A stretch of DNA of 37,955 nt from Pseudobutyrivibrio sp. OR37 (GTDB lineage Bacteria; Bacillota; Clostridia; Lachnospirales; Lachnospiraceae), in the NCBI RefSeq assembly GCF_900113655.1, contig NZ_FOQF01000032.1, forward strand, positions 1 to 37,955, in the 5' to 3' direction. Under the pieces are notes generated by a model. The model saw nothing but the letters and a program-made list of their open reading frames with translations, did not search any database and had not been told where the DNA came from. Made by a program: the position numbers and the translations under genes. Below, piece after piece: positions 7,650 through 14,593 of the stretch. The number at the start of each line of letters is the position of its first letter. Position 1 is the first letter of the stretch.

Positions 7650-9248
7650 ATGAGTGTTGGAAAAAGATGGGGTATTAATCAGAAATCACTTGTTGGCATT
7701 ATCGTATTTACGTTATTAATGAATGTATTGATGTGTATAAGTGGTTCATATATCTTTGATAGGGTTATACAGAAAATCTATAATGAACGAGGCTATGTTG
7801 TAGCAAATATCATCATAGAACATATAGACCATGACAAAATCGCAAAATATTCTGAAACATGGTTGGCAGATGAGTATTACTACGATATGGTGGATTATCT
7901 GAAATATATTCAGGCATGCTCTGATGCCGCTTATATCTACATTGGAGTTCCATACGAAGATCGTACCATTAAATATATTTACGATTCAGGAAGTACAATT
8001 GGCTTTGTTGATCCTATTGCTGCGCCATTTGATGAGATATGGGATGCATACACAAAGGGGATTAGACCTAAAAGCTATTTGGTTAGACATTCCCAGTATG
8101 GTTTCCTTACTTCCAGCTGTCTTCCAGTGCGTGATAGCAATGGCAAAGTAGTAGCTTTACTTTTTGTTGATACAAATATGGAAATCATTTATTCCACAGT
8201 TGAGACTTACATAATAAATGTGTGCATCATAGCACTTGTATTAATGGCTATATTCTGTGTTGTAAATTGGCGAGTTCTTAGAAACAGTTTAATCAATCCT
8301 CTTATAAGTATAAGAGATAATGTAAGTCACTTTGCAGAATATACAACCGTTGAAGATAATCTTCTAGAGGAGATTACATCAAATGATGAGATGAGAGATC
8401 TTGCTGTTTCTATCACAAACATGGAGCGAGATATCATCGAATATATTAATGATATTCAAGATATAACTGCTGAAAAGGAGCGTATCGGTACAGAGCTAAG
8501 TGTCGCAACAAGAATTCAGGCATCAATGCTTCCTACACAGTTCCCTGACCGTAAGGAATTTGACATTTTTGCCACCAGTGCACCAGCCAAAGAGGTAGGT
8601 GGAGATTTCTATGATTTCTTCTTCATTGATGAAACACACTTAGCCCTTGTAATGGCTGATGTAGCAGGTAAAGGTGTTCCAGCTGCTTTATTTATGGTTG
8701 TAGCAAAAACTCTTATTAAGAATAGAACAATGATTGGTGGAGGAGAGCTTTCCCCAGCCAAAATACTTGCGGATGTTAACAATCAGCTGTGCGAAGGCAA
8801 TGATTCCAACATGTTTGTTACAGCCTGGTTCGCTATTATTGATATAACAACAGGTAAAGGAATGGTTACAAATGCTGGCCATGAGCACCCTGCTATACGA
8901 CGTGAAAATGGTATTTTTGAACTATCCATCTACAAACACTCTCCAGCTCTAGCCACAATTGAGGGTATTAATTACAAGGAGCATGAATTTAAACTAAATC
9001 CTGGCGATAGTATTTTTGTATATACTGATGGCGTGCCAGAAGCCACAGATGTATTTGATGAATTATTTGGAACAGATAGGATGTTAGCTGCTTTAAATGA
9101 AGATTCCACTGCAACACCTAAAACTCTTTTAGATAATGTAAAAAATGCTATTGATAAATATGCGATGAAAGCTTCACAGTATGATGATATTACAATGCTG
9201 GGCTTTACATATTATGGAAAGGTAAATCAGGAGGGGGAACATGATTGA
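7650..9248 (+). CDS. Membrane PP2C/SpoIIE-type phosphatase with extracellular sensor and HAMP
   Basis: The protein is 532 aa. One membrane helix (about 15-37) and a second (about 187-208) flank an extracytoplasmic sensor of about 150 residues. This contains AAYIYIGVPYEDRTIKYIYD and a segment like those of Cache/PAS-type sensors (VRDSNGKVVALLFVDTNME). A HAMP linker and coiled coil (about 210-285) lead to a SpoIIE-type PP2C domain (about 290-530): ATSAPAKEVGGDFYDFF with Asp319, MADVAGKGVPAALFM, YTDGVPEAT and YDDITMLGF. It should dephosphorylate a STAS protein. The catalytic domain is very close to that of the 3815 protein but the sensor differs, so two inputs may feed one switch. Its end overlaps the next gene by 8 nt. 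Confidence 0.9.
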   Translation: MSVGKRWGINQKSLVGIIVFTLLMNVLMCISGSYIFDRVIQKIYNERGYVVANIIIEHIDHDKIAKYSETWLADEYYYDMVDYLKYIQACSDAAYIYIGVPYEDRTIKYIYDSGSTIGFVDPIAAPFDEIWDAYTKGIRPKSYLVRHSQYGFLTSSCLPVRDSNGKVVALLFVDTNMEIIYSTVETYIINVCIIALVLMAIFCVVNWRVLRNSLINPLISIRDNVSHFAEYTTVEDNLLEEITSNDEMRDLAVSITNMERDIIEYINDIQDITAEKERIGTELSVATRIQASMLPTQFPDRKEFDIFATSAPAKEVGGDFYDFFFIDETHLALVMADVAGKGVPAALFMVVAKTLIKNRTMIGGGELSPAKILADVNNQLCEGNDSNMFVTAWFAIIDITTGKGMVTNAGHEHPAIRRENGIFELSIYKHSPALATIEGINYKEHEFKLNPGDSIFVYTDGVPEATDVFDELFGTDRMLAALNEDSTATPKTLLDNVKNAIDKYAMKASQYDDITMLGFTYYGKVNQEGEHD

Positions 9249-9732
9249 CAAGAAGTTATACGAGGCGTTAGTACATTTTGAAGAAAATGAGGAAGCACAG
9301 GATTATTACTACAAATCCATGGAAATGCTTACTGGAAAGACTGCAAAGGATGGCCATGAGGAGACACTTAGAGATAAGATTCTAAGAGTTTATGCCATGC
9401 TGTTTTGCGAGGACACACCTATGGAAAATGCTCCATACGCAAATGTAGATGATGTAGCAGATACAGCCGACAGACTCTACATCGGAAGTGTAGGCTACGA
9501 CAGCGAGCATTGGTATAGAATGAAGCACCATTTTCCTGTTATTGACGAGGATAATTTTGATAGGTTTGCAGCACTTGTCATTACAGACCTAAATTGCGGC
9601 ATGCTTCACGACATGGCTGTTAATGAAGGTAAGACATTGGTGGTGGGCGAAGCTTCGCCTCTTAATATGACTCGCGAGCAGCGTTTGAATCAGAAGACAT
9701 CAACTGTTAGTTTAACAGGAGGTGATATCTGA
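9241..9732 (+). CDS. Conserved-looking hypothetical protein in the phosphatase operon
   Basis: The protein is 163 aa, soluble and acidic, with no signal peptide. It has a helical N-terminus (ALVHFEENEEAQDYYYKSMEML) and a middle region with several acidic and aromatic residues (YIGSVGYDSEHWYRMKHHFPVID). I do not recognise it. Its ATG overlaps the end of the phosphatase gene and is preceded by AGGAGGGGG, and its stop shares a base with the response-regulator start. Translation of the three genes is therefore probably coupled. The position suggests an adaptor between the phosphatase and the response regulator; this is inference from context only. Confidence 0.65.
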   Translation: MIDKKLYEALVHFEENEEAQDYYYKSMEMLTGKTAKDGHEETLRDKILRVYAMLFCEDTPMENAPYANVDDVADTADRLYIGSVGYDSEHWYRMKHHFPVIDEDNFDRFAALVITDLNCGMLHDMAVNEGKTLVVGEASPLNMTREQRLNQKTSTVSLTGGDI

Positions 9733-10538
9733 TGAGAGTGATGCTGGTGGAAGATAATAAGAAGGAATTGGCTCAGTTTGAAGAGATAACAAGGGAGCTT
9801 TTACCTGAAGCTGATATTCTTGCTTTCGACGATCCGCTAAATGCACTTGCTAAAGCAAGAACTACAGAGATTGATATTTCATTTGTTGATACAGATATGC
9901 CTGACTTAAACGGAATAGAGCTTGGTATATATTTGAAAGAGCTTAATCCATTTATGAATATTATTTTTGTCAGCGATAATAAGGATTATGGCTTTGATGC
10001 TATGCAGCTTCACGCCAGCGGCTATATGCTGCGACCAATTACAACAGGAAAGCTTCAGGGGGAATTGGCCGAGCTTCGTTATGCTGAAAAGTATAATGAT
10101 CATAAGCGAGTATTTGCTCAGACCTTTGGTAACTTTGAGCTTTTTGTAGATGGTAAGCCGGTAGAATTTAAGTATTCCAGGACTAAAGAAATTGTAGCAA
10201 TCCTTATTAATAACAGAGGTGCGCAGACCACTAACGGAGAAATTATTGCAAATCTTTGGGAGGATGACGGGGACCCTGCCAAGAAGCAATCATATCTTTC
10301 AAATCTGCGTCAAGATTTACAGAATACTTTCACCAAACTTAAGCTTGATGGTATCATTTTAAAGCAGCGTGGCAGTATGGCCATTGCAAAGGACAGAATT
10401 GAGTGCGATCTTTTTGATTGGCTTGAAAAGAAAGAAGCATCTCAATACAAATATATGGGTGATTATATGAATCAGTATGGTTGGTGTGAGTTTTTCCATG
10501 CAGAGCTAGATGAAATCAGCTACGCAATGGAGGAATAA
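9732..10538 (+). CDS. Response regulator, receiver plus SARP/OmpR-like winged helix
   Basis: The protein is 268 aa. The receiver (about 1-120) has the acidic pair Glu7/Asp8 and a probable phosphoacceptor Asp53 (FVDTDMPDLNG). The usual Thr is Ser (IIFVSD), and the usual Lys of the KP motif is Arg (MLRPI), so control may be atypical. Residues about 130-235 match a SARP/OmpR-like winged helix (FGNFELFVDGKPVEFKYSRT, then an acidic loop and LSNLRQDLQN). Such domains bind direct repeats with a turn-length period, as seen upstream of four nearby genes, so it is a candidate regulator of them. No histidine kinase is adjacent. It is translationally coupled to the upstream gene. Confidence 0.85.
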   Translation: MRVMLVEDNKKELAQFEEITRELLPEADILAFDDPLNALAKARTTEIDISFVDTDMPDLNGIELGIYLKELNPFMNIIFVSDNKDYGFDAMQLHASGYMLRPITTGKLQGELAELRYAEKYNDHKRVFAQTFGNFELFVDGKPVEFKYSRTKEIVAILINNRGAQTTNGEIIANLWEDDGDPAKKQSYLSNLRQDLQNTFTKLKLDGIILKQRGSMAIAKDRIECDLFDWLEKKEASQYKYMGDYMNQYGWCEFFHAELDEISYAMEE

Positions 10539-10559
10539 ACATAAAAAATTTATAGTAAT

Positions 10560-10584
10560 AAGAGGGTGCGAGTTGCACCCTCTT
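10560..10584. terminator. Bidirectional rho-independent terminator
   Basis: A perfect 10-bp stem (AAGAGGGTGC at 10560-10569, GCACCCTCTT at 10575-10584) with loop GAGTT. It lies between the convergent response-regulator and zinc-ribbon genes. Confidence 0.9.
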
Positions 10585-10586
10585 GT

Positions 10587-11063
10587 TTATTTAAATCTAT
10601 CAAAATTTAAAAAATGCATTTTACCATCTTGTTGTTGAGGCGCTTCATGATGGGGCTTTTCACCAATATCAGGATTAAAGAACACACCCTTTAAACTATT
10701 AGTGCGGTTGCGTATGCAGTCCGGACAAAATCTGCCATAACGAATACTACAACCACATTTTTCGCATTTAATATATACATTGCTTCCTTCTGGTATTTCA
10801 AGTCTGCCTTGACGAAGCATACCATTTATAATTTCTTCTGGCACGCCAGTACATTCTGAGATTATTATGGCAGGGGCAGAACCGTTTTCATCAATGAAAG
10901 CCTTTACTTTTCCAAAATCATCAATTTCCTCATGTCCACAATCAAAGCATTCATAACGACCAGCACCAATATATCTAATGCGGCCTCTGCATTTAGAACA
11001 TCGGGTAGGTTTTCTTTCAATAAATTCTTTGACAAATTTGTCATGCTCTTTTTTATTTGTCAT
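10587..11063 (-). CDS. Zinc-ribbon/HTH protein, YvyF-like (flagellar-region type)
   Basis: The protein is 158 aa. Two zinc-ribbon segments flank a MerR-like helix-turn-helix. The first has CSKC (about 22-25) and CFDC (about 39-42). The HTH reads IISECTGVPEEIINGMLRQGRLEI (about 67-90). The second ribbon has CEKC and CPDC (about 104-120). This order fits the small flagellar-region regulators of the YvyF (TIGR03826) group, but no flagellar genes are in the window, so the role here is open. Cys pairs should bind zinc structurally. The gene is convergent with the response regulator and shares its terminator. The C-terminal tail is unlike the rest and looks disordered. Confidence 0.7.
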   Translation of the reverse strand: MTNKKEHDKFVKEFIERKPTRCSKCRGRIRYIGAGRYECFDCGHEEIDDFGKVKAFIDENGSAPAIIISECTGVPEEIINGMLRQGRLEIPEGSNVYIKCEKCGCSIRYGRFCPDCIRNRTNSLKGVFFNPDIGEKPHHEAPQQQDGKMHFLNFDRFK

Positions 11064-11266
11064 GGTTGCGCCCTCATGAAATGTACATGAACCTATGCCT
11101 ACTAGCTTATAATAGCACTAATATTTGACAGAATAGTGACTACACCTTTTAGTGTTAGCACAGATGAGCTTGGTATATTCAATATCAGAACATTAATTGA
11201 TTTGGTTGGGTATGTTATTTTAGAAGACATGTTTATGCAGAAGCACGAAAAGTGCGCACAATTTGG

Positions 11267-11295
11267 TTGAACAAAATCTATATTAGAGTTATGAT
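11267..11295 (+). promoter_or_regulatory. Sigma-A-type promoter of the PNPOx-fold gene
   Basis: TTGAAC (11267-11272), 17-nt spacer, TATGAT (11290-11295). AAGGAGG at 11307-11313 then serves the ATG at 11320. The remaining 200 bases or so back to the divergent zinc-ribbon gene hold nothing else I can name. Confidence 0.6.
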
Positions 11296-11319
11296 ATATC
11301 TTAGATAAGGAGGTAAATC

Positions 11320-11712
11320 ATGGAAAAAGTAGTTCAGTTTTTAAAGGATGCAGGAACATATTATCTTGCAACAGTTGATGGTGACCAGCCTAGAGTTAGA
11401 CCTTTCGGTACAGCTCATATCTTTGAAGGCAAGCTCTACATTCAGACAGGAAAGTCAAAGGATGTATCTAAGCAGCTTCATGCAAATCCTAAAGCAGAAA
11501 TCTGCGCATTCAAGGATGGAAAATGGCTTAGAGTAGCTGGAGAACTGGTTTCTGATGATAGAAGAGAGGCAAAGGCTTCTATGCTTGATGCTTATCCATC
11601 ACTACAGAGCATGTATTCAGCAGATGATGATAATACTGAAGTTCTTTATTTTAAGAATGCGACTGCTACCTTCAGTTCATTTACAGATGCGCCTGAGGTA
11701 GTAAAGTTTTAG
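11320..11712 (+). CDS. Pyridoxamine 5'-phosphate oxidase-fold flavin protein
   Basis: The protein is 130 aa, a split-barrel flavin-binding domain of the PNPOx-like class: TYYLATVDGDQPRVRPFGTAHIFEGKLYIQT near the N-terminus, then QLHANPKAEICAFKDGKWLRVAGEL. Family members bind FMN or F420 and act in small-molecule reduction. The substrate cannot be read from the sequence. It is probably not the vitamin B6 biosynthetic enzyme itself, which is longer. It has its own promoter and a strong ribosome site with 6-nt spacing. Confidence 0.85.
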   Translation: MEKVVQFLKDAGTYYLATVDGDQPRVRPFGTAHIFEGKLYIQTGKSKDVSKQLHANPKAEICAFKDGKWLRVAGELVSDDRREAKASMLDAYPSLQSMYSADDDNTEVLYFKNATATFSSFTDAPEVVKF

Positions 11713-11753
11713 TCAAGTACGCGAAAAAAGACAATAATTAACTAAATAAGTAG

Positions 11754-11797
11754 TATAATAAATTGGGGCTTGGGGGATAATACCAGGCCCTAATTTT
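11754..11797 (+). promoter_or_regulatory. lrgA promoter with immediate hairpin and T-tract
   Basis: A perfect TATAAT (11754-11759) has no clear -35. It is followed 7 nt later by a hairpin (GGGCTTGG at 11766-11773 with CCAGGCCC at 11783-11790, one G-T pair) and TAATTTTTTT. The gene starts at 11817. If the -10 is used, the transcript would begin at the hairpin, which then looks like an attenuator or a stabilising cap. Alternatively the hairpin just ends the upstream gene. Confidence 0.5.
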
Positions 11798-11816
11798 TTT
11801 AGAAGGAAGATTATAT

Positions 11817-12176
11817 ATGAAGTATTTGAAACAGTTTCTAATTATTTTAGCAGTTTCATTGATGGGCGAAATACTAAAAGCAGTGTTACCGCTTCCTATT
11901 CCAGCCAGCATCTATGGAATGGTCATTATGTTTATATTCCTGCTTACAGGCGTAATCAAGCTTGGGCAGGTTAGAGAGACAGGAAAGTTTTTAATAGAAA
12001 TCATGCCTGTTATGTTTATACCTGCCGGTGTAGGTCTTATGTCTTCTTGGAATGTGCTTGAACCAGTATTGCTTCCAGTATCAGTAATCACAGTTATTAC
12101 TATATTTACAGTTATGGGTGCCACAGGCCTTATTTCCCAGGCTATCATCCGTCGCAGTGCAAAGGAGGCAAAATAA
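11817..12176 (+). CDS. lrgA: LrgA/CidA-family holin-like membrane protein
   Basis: The protein is 119 aa and almost entirely hydrophobic, with four predicted helices, the normal size of LrgA/CidA proteins. The segment ILAVSLMGEILKAVLPLPIPASIYGMVIMFIFLL matches the family's conserved N-terminal half, and a PVMFIPAGVGLM block follows. The family is linked to murein hydrolase control and cell death, and to pyruvate or related small-molecule export in some Firmicutes; which applies here is unknown. The stop overlaps the next gene's ATG, so the pair is translationally coupled. Confidence 0.9.
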   Translation: MKYLKQFLIILAVSLMGEILKAVLPLPIPASIYGMVIMFIFLLTGVIKLGQVRETGKFLIEIMPVMFIPAGVGLMSSWNVLEPVLLPVSVITVITIFTVMGATGLISQAIIRRSAKEAK

Positions 12177-12868
12177 TGGCAGAATTCATGCAGAACAGTG
12201 CTTATGCGGGAGTTACAATTAGTTTGATTTCCTATGCAATCGGCGCAAAGCTTAAAAGAAAATTTGGTTTTGGATTCTTAAATCCACTTCTTATATCTAT
12301 TATTGTTACTATTCTTGTTTTAGTAGGATGCAATGTAAGCTATGAAACCTACAATGAGGGCGCAAAATACCTTAGTTGGCTTCTTACACCAGCCACAGTT
12401 TGTCTTGCTATTCCTTTATATGAGGAATGGGAGCTTCTTAAGAACAATGCAAAGGCGGTTTTACTTGGTGTATTAGCCGGTGTTATCACATCCCTTCTTA
12501 CAGTTTTTGTATTAGCCAAAATGATGGGATTATCTCACGCAAACTATGTCACCCTTCTTCCTAAGTCAATCACTACAGCTATAGGTATGGGCGTTTCAGA
12601 GGAATTAGGTGGATATGTTACTATCACAGTTGCAGTCATTGTTATCACTGGTGTTCTTGGTAACATATTTGGTGAATTGATTTGTAAAATCTTCAGAATA
12701 AAAGAGCCAATCTCAAAGGGATTAGCTCTTGGTACTGCGGCTCACGCCATTGGAACTGCAAAAGCGATGGAGCTTGGTGATGTTGAAGGAGCCATGAGCT
12801 CACTTTCAATTGCAGTAGCAGGTGTCATCACTGTAGTTCTATCTACCTTGTTTGCAAGTTTCATGTAA
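12176..12868 (+). CDS. lrgB: LrgB/CidB-family membrane protein
   Basis: The protein is 230 aa and multi-spanning, the usual size. The sequence contains ISYAIGAKLKRKFGFGFLNPLL near the start, the conserved LPKSITTAIGMGVSEELGG block (about 128-146), and GTAAHAIGTAKAMELGDVEGAMSSLSIA near the end. These are typical of LrgB/CidB. It works with LrgA in the membrane. A membrane phosphatase with a LytS-like receptor domain sits 6 kb upstream; in other Firmicutes the LytSR pair regulates lrgAB, but no LytTR-type regulator is found in this window. It is convergent with the aldo/keto reductase, ending just before it. Confidence 0.92.
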   Translation: MAEFMQNSAYAGVTISLISYAIGAKLKRKFGFGFLNPLLISIIVTILVLVGCNVSYETYNEGAKYLSWLLTPATVCLAIPLYEEWELLKNNAKAVLLGVLAGVITSLLTVFVLAKMMGLSHANYVTLLPKSITTAIGMGVSEELGGYVTITVAVIVITGVLGNIFGELICKIFRIKEPISKGLALGTAAHAIGTAKAMELGDVEGAMSSLSIAVAGVITVVLSTLFASFM

Positions 12869-12880
12869 TTTAATTTTGGA

Positions 12881-13735
12881 CTAAGCCTGGTCTGGGCTGT
12901 GTCCGCTGTTTCCGTAAGGTGGAATTTCGTCAATTGCTGACATGTCATCATCTGAGAGCTCGAAGTCAAATACATTAGAGTTTTCGATGATGCGGTCTTC
13001 ATTGACAGATTTTGGAAGAGGCACAATGTCGTGCTGTACTTCCCAACGAAGAATTATCTGAGCAACAGTTCTTCCGTATTTATTAGCAAGCTCTTCAAGT
13101 AATGGGTGAGCAAGAGATTTACCTCTTCCAAGAGGACTCCATGCTTCTACCAATATTCCATGCTCTTTACAGTAATCTACTGTATCCTTTTGTAAAAATC
13201 CAGGGTTAACCTCAATTTGATCTACGGCAGGTGTTACTTCCATATCTATAATGGTATCCAAATGATGTGTAAGGAAGTTTGATACGCCGATTGCCTTAAC
13301 ACGGCCAGATTTATAAATCTCTGTCATGGCCTTCCAGGTCTGTCTGTTTGTATTTTCCCAATCATCATCAAAGGCATAAGATGCTGGCCAATGAACTAAA
13401 TACAAATCCAGATAATCCATCTGCATTTCATTCATAGTCTTTTCAAAGGCAGCAAGAGTTTTGTCGTAGCCAAGCTCTGTTTTCCAAGCCTTGCTGGTAA
13501 CAAAAATATCCTCGCGTTTTGTGTGAGTCTCTTCCATAAAATCCTTTATGGCATTAGCAACATATTTTTCATTTTCATAAAAAGCAGCAGTATCGATATG
13601 GCGATAGCCGTTTTTTAGAGCAAGCCTAACAGAATTGTAGGCTTCAGTTTGGTCTTTGATTTTGTAGGTACCATATCCAAACATTGGAATTGCGGTGCCA
13701 TTATTCAAGTTGATTCTTGTTGTAAGTGATTCCAT
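12881..13735 (-). CDS. Aldo/keto reductase
   Basis: The protein is 284 aa with an NADP(H)-dependent TIM-barrel fold. Catalytic residues of the family are visible: Asp and Tyr in DTAAFYENE (about 41-49), Lys in VTSKAWK and His in YLVHWPAS. NADP-contact motifs lie near the end (PLPKSVNEDRI). It reduces aldehydes or ketones; the substrate is not predictable. The longer start at 13750 is rejected because AAGGAGAAGG, the ribosome site, lies directly inside it. The inner ATG gives MESLTTRINLNNG, a normal start for the family. A consensus promoter on the minus strand lies just upstream. Confidence 0.9.
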   Translation of the reverse strand: MESLTTRINLNNGTAIPMFGYGTYKIKDQTEAYNSVRLALKNGYRHIDTAAFYENEKYVANAIKDFMEETHTKREDIFVTSKAWKTELGYDKTLAAFEKTMNEMQMDYLDLYLVHWPASYAFDDDWENTNRQTWKAMTEIYKSGRVKAIGVSNFLTHHLDTIIDMEVTPAVDQIEVNPGFLQKDTVDYCKEHGILVEAWSPLGRGKSLAHPLLEELANKYGRTVAQIILRWEVQHDIVPLPKSVNEDRIIENSNVFDFELSDDDMSAIDEIPPYGNSGHSPDQA

Positions 13736-13763
13736 AGCCTTCTCCTTCATAGTTTATAAGGCA

Positions 13764-13792
13764 ATTATATGTATTTTGAAGGTGAAATACAA
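13764..13792 (-). promoter_or_regulatory. Sigma-A-type promoter of the aldo/keto reductase
   Basis: On the minus strand: TTGTAT (13792-13787), 17-nt spacer, perfect TATAAT (13769-13764). The transcript start near 13757 leaves the ribosome site at about 13741-13747 inside the leader. This supports the inner start at 13735. Confidence 0.65.
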
Positions 13793-13849
13793 TTTTAAAT
13801 GTAATAGAATATAAACGTTGAAAAATTTTTTATTAGGAGAAGAAGGAAA

Positions 13850-14590
13850 ATGTATATTGTTGATGATGGAATTAAACTAAACGCAATTTTGGATATGCCA
13901 GAAGGGGGAGCAGAAAAGTGTCCACTTTGTCTTGTATTTCATGGCTTTACAGGACATATTGAGGAAGACCATATAGTTGCAGTAGCAAAGGGACTTAACG
14001 AAATCGGAGTTGCAACACTTCGTGTAGATTTATTTGGTCACGGCAAGAGCGAGGGAGAGTTCAGAGAGCACAATCTTTACAAGTGGCTTAATAACATCCT
14101 TGCAGTAGTTGACTATGCCAAGAAGCTGGATTTCGTTACGGATCTTTACATCTGCGGACATTCACAGGGCGGTCTTGCAGTTACACTTGCTGCCGCAATG
14201 GAAAGAGATACTATCAAGGCTCTTATGCCACTTTCACCTGCATACGTCATTATTGACGGTGCAAAGGCCGGCATGCTTTTAGGTCAGCCATTCGACCCAG
14301 ATCATATTCCAGATGAATTAGTATCATGGGATGGTCGTACACTTAACGGTAATTACATCAGAGTAGCACAGTCAATCGACTTAGATGCAGCCATGAAGAA
14401 ATTTACAGGACCTGTACTTATCGTTCACGGTGATGCAGATGATACTGTACCTGTTGAATTTGCTATTGATGCATCAAAGAAATTTGCAAACTGCAAGCTT
14501 GAGCTGATTAAGGATGATGATCACTGCTATGGAAAGCACATGGACCTCATGGTTGAAGCTGTACAGAATTTTGTAAAGGGATTACAGTAA
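13850..14590 (+). CDS. Alpha/beta hydrolase, feruloyl (cinnamoyl) esterase, Est1E-like
   Basis: The protein is 246 aa with an alpha/beta-hydrolase fold. The nucleophile elbow GHSQGG places Ser105; Asp197 (HGDADDTV) and His225 (DDHCYGKH) complete a catalytic triad, the same numbers as recalled for Est1E of Butyrivibrio proteoclasticus. Conserved blocks such as HGFTGH and LNEIGVATLR agree. Est1E cleaves ferulate esters from plant arabinoxylan, so this is likely a cytoplasmic esterase acting on feruloylated oligosaccharides. No signal peptide is seen. The lipoprotein gene follows after 3 nt. A short divergent promoter region separates it from the aldo/keto reductase. Confidence 0.88.
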   Translation: MYIVDDGIKLNAILDMPEGGAEKCPLCLVFHGFTGHIEEDHIVAVAKGLNEIGVATLRVDLFGHGKSEGEFREHNLYKWLNNILAVVDYAKKLDFVTDLYICGHSQGGLAVTLAAAMERDTIKALMPLSPAYVIIDGAKAGMLLGQPFDPDHIPDELVSWDGRTLNGNYIRVAQSIDLDAAMKKFTGPVLIVHGDADDTVPVEFAIDASKKFANCKLELIKDDDHCYGKHMDLMVEAVQNFVKGLQ

Positions 14591-14593
14591 TAG

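Noticed and set aside
13736-13750. Longer start for the aldo/keto reductase at 13750
   Set aside because: The AAGGAG ribosome site lies inside that extension. The inner ATG at 13735 fits the site and the usual N-terminus.
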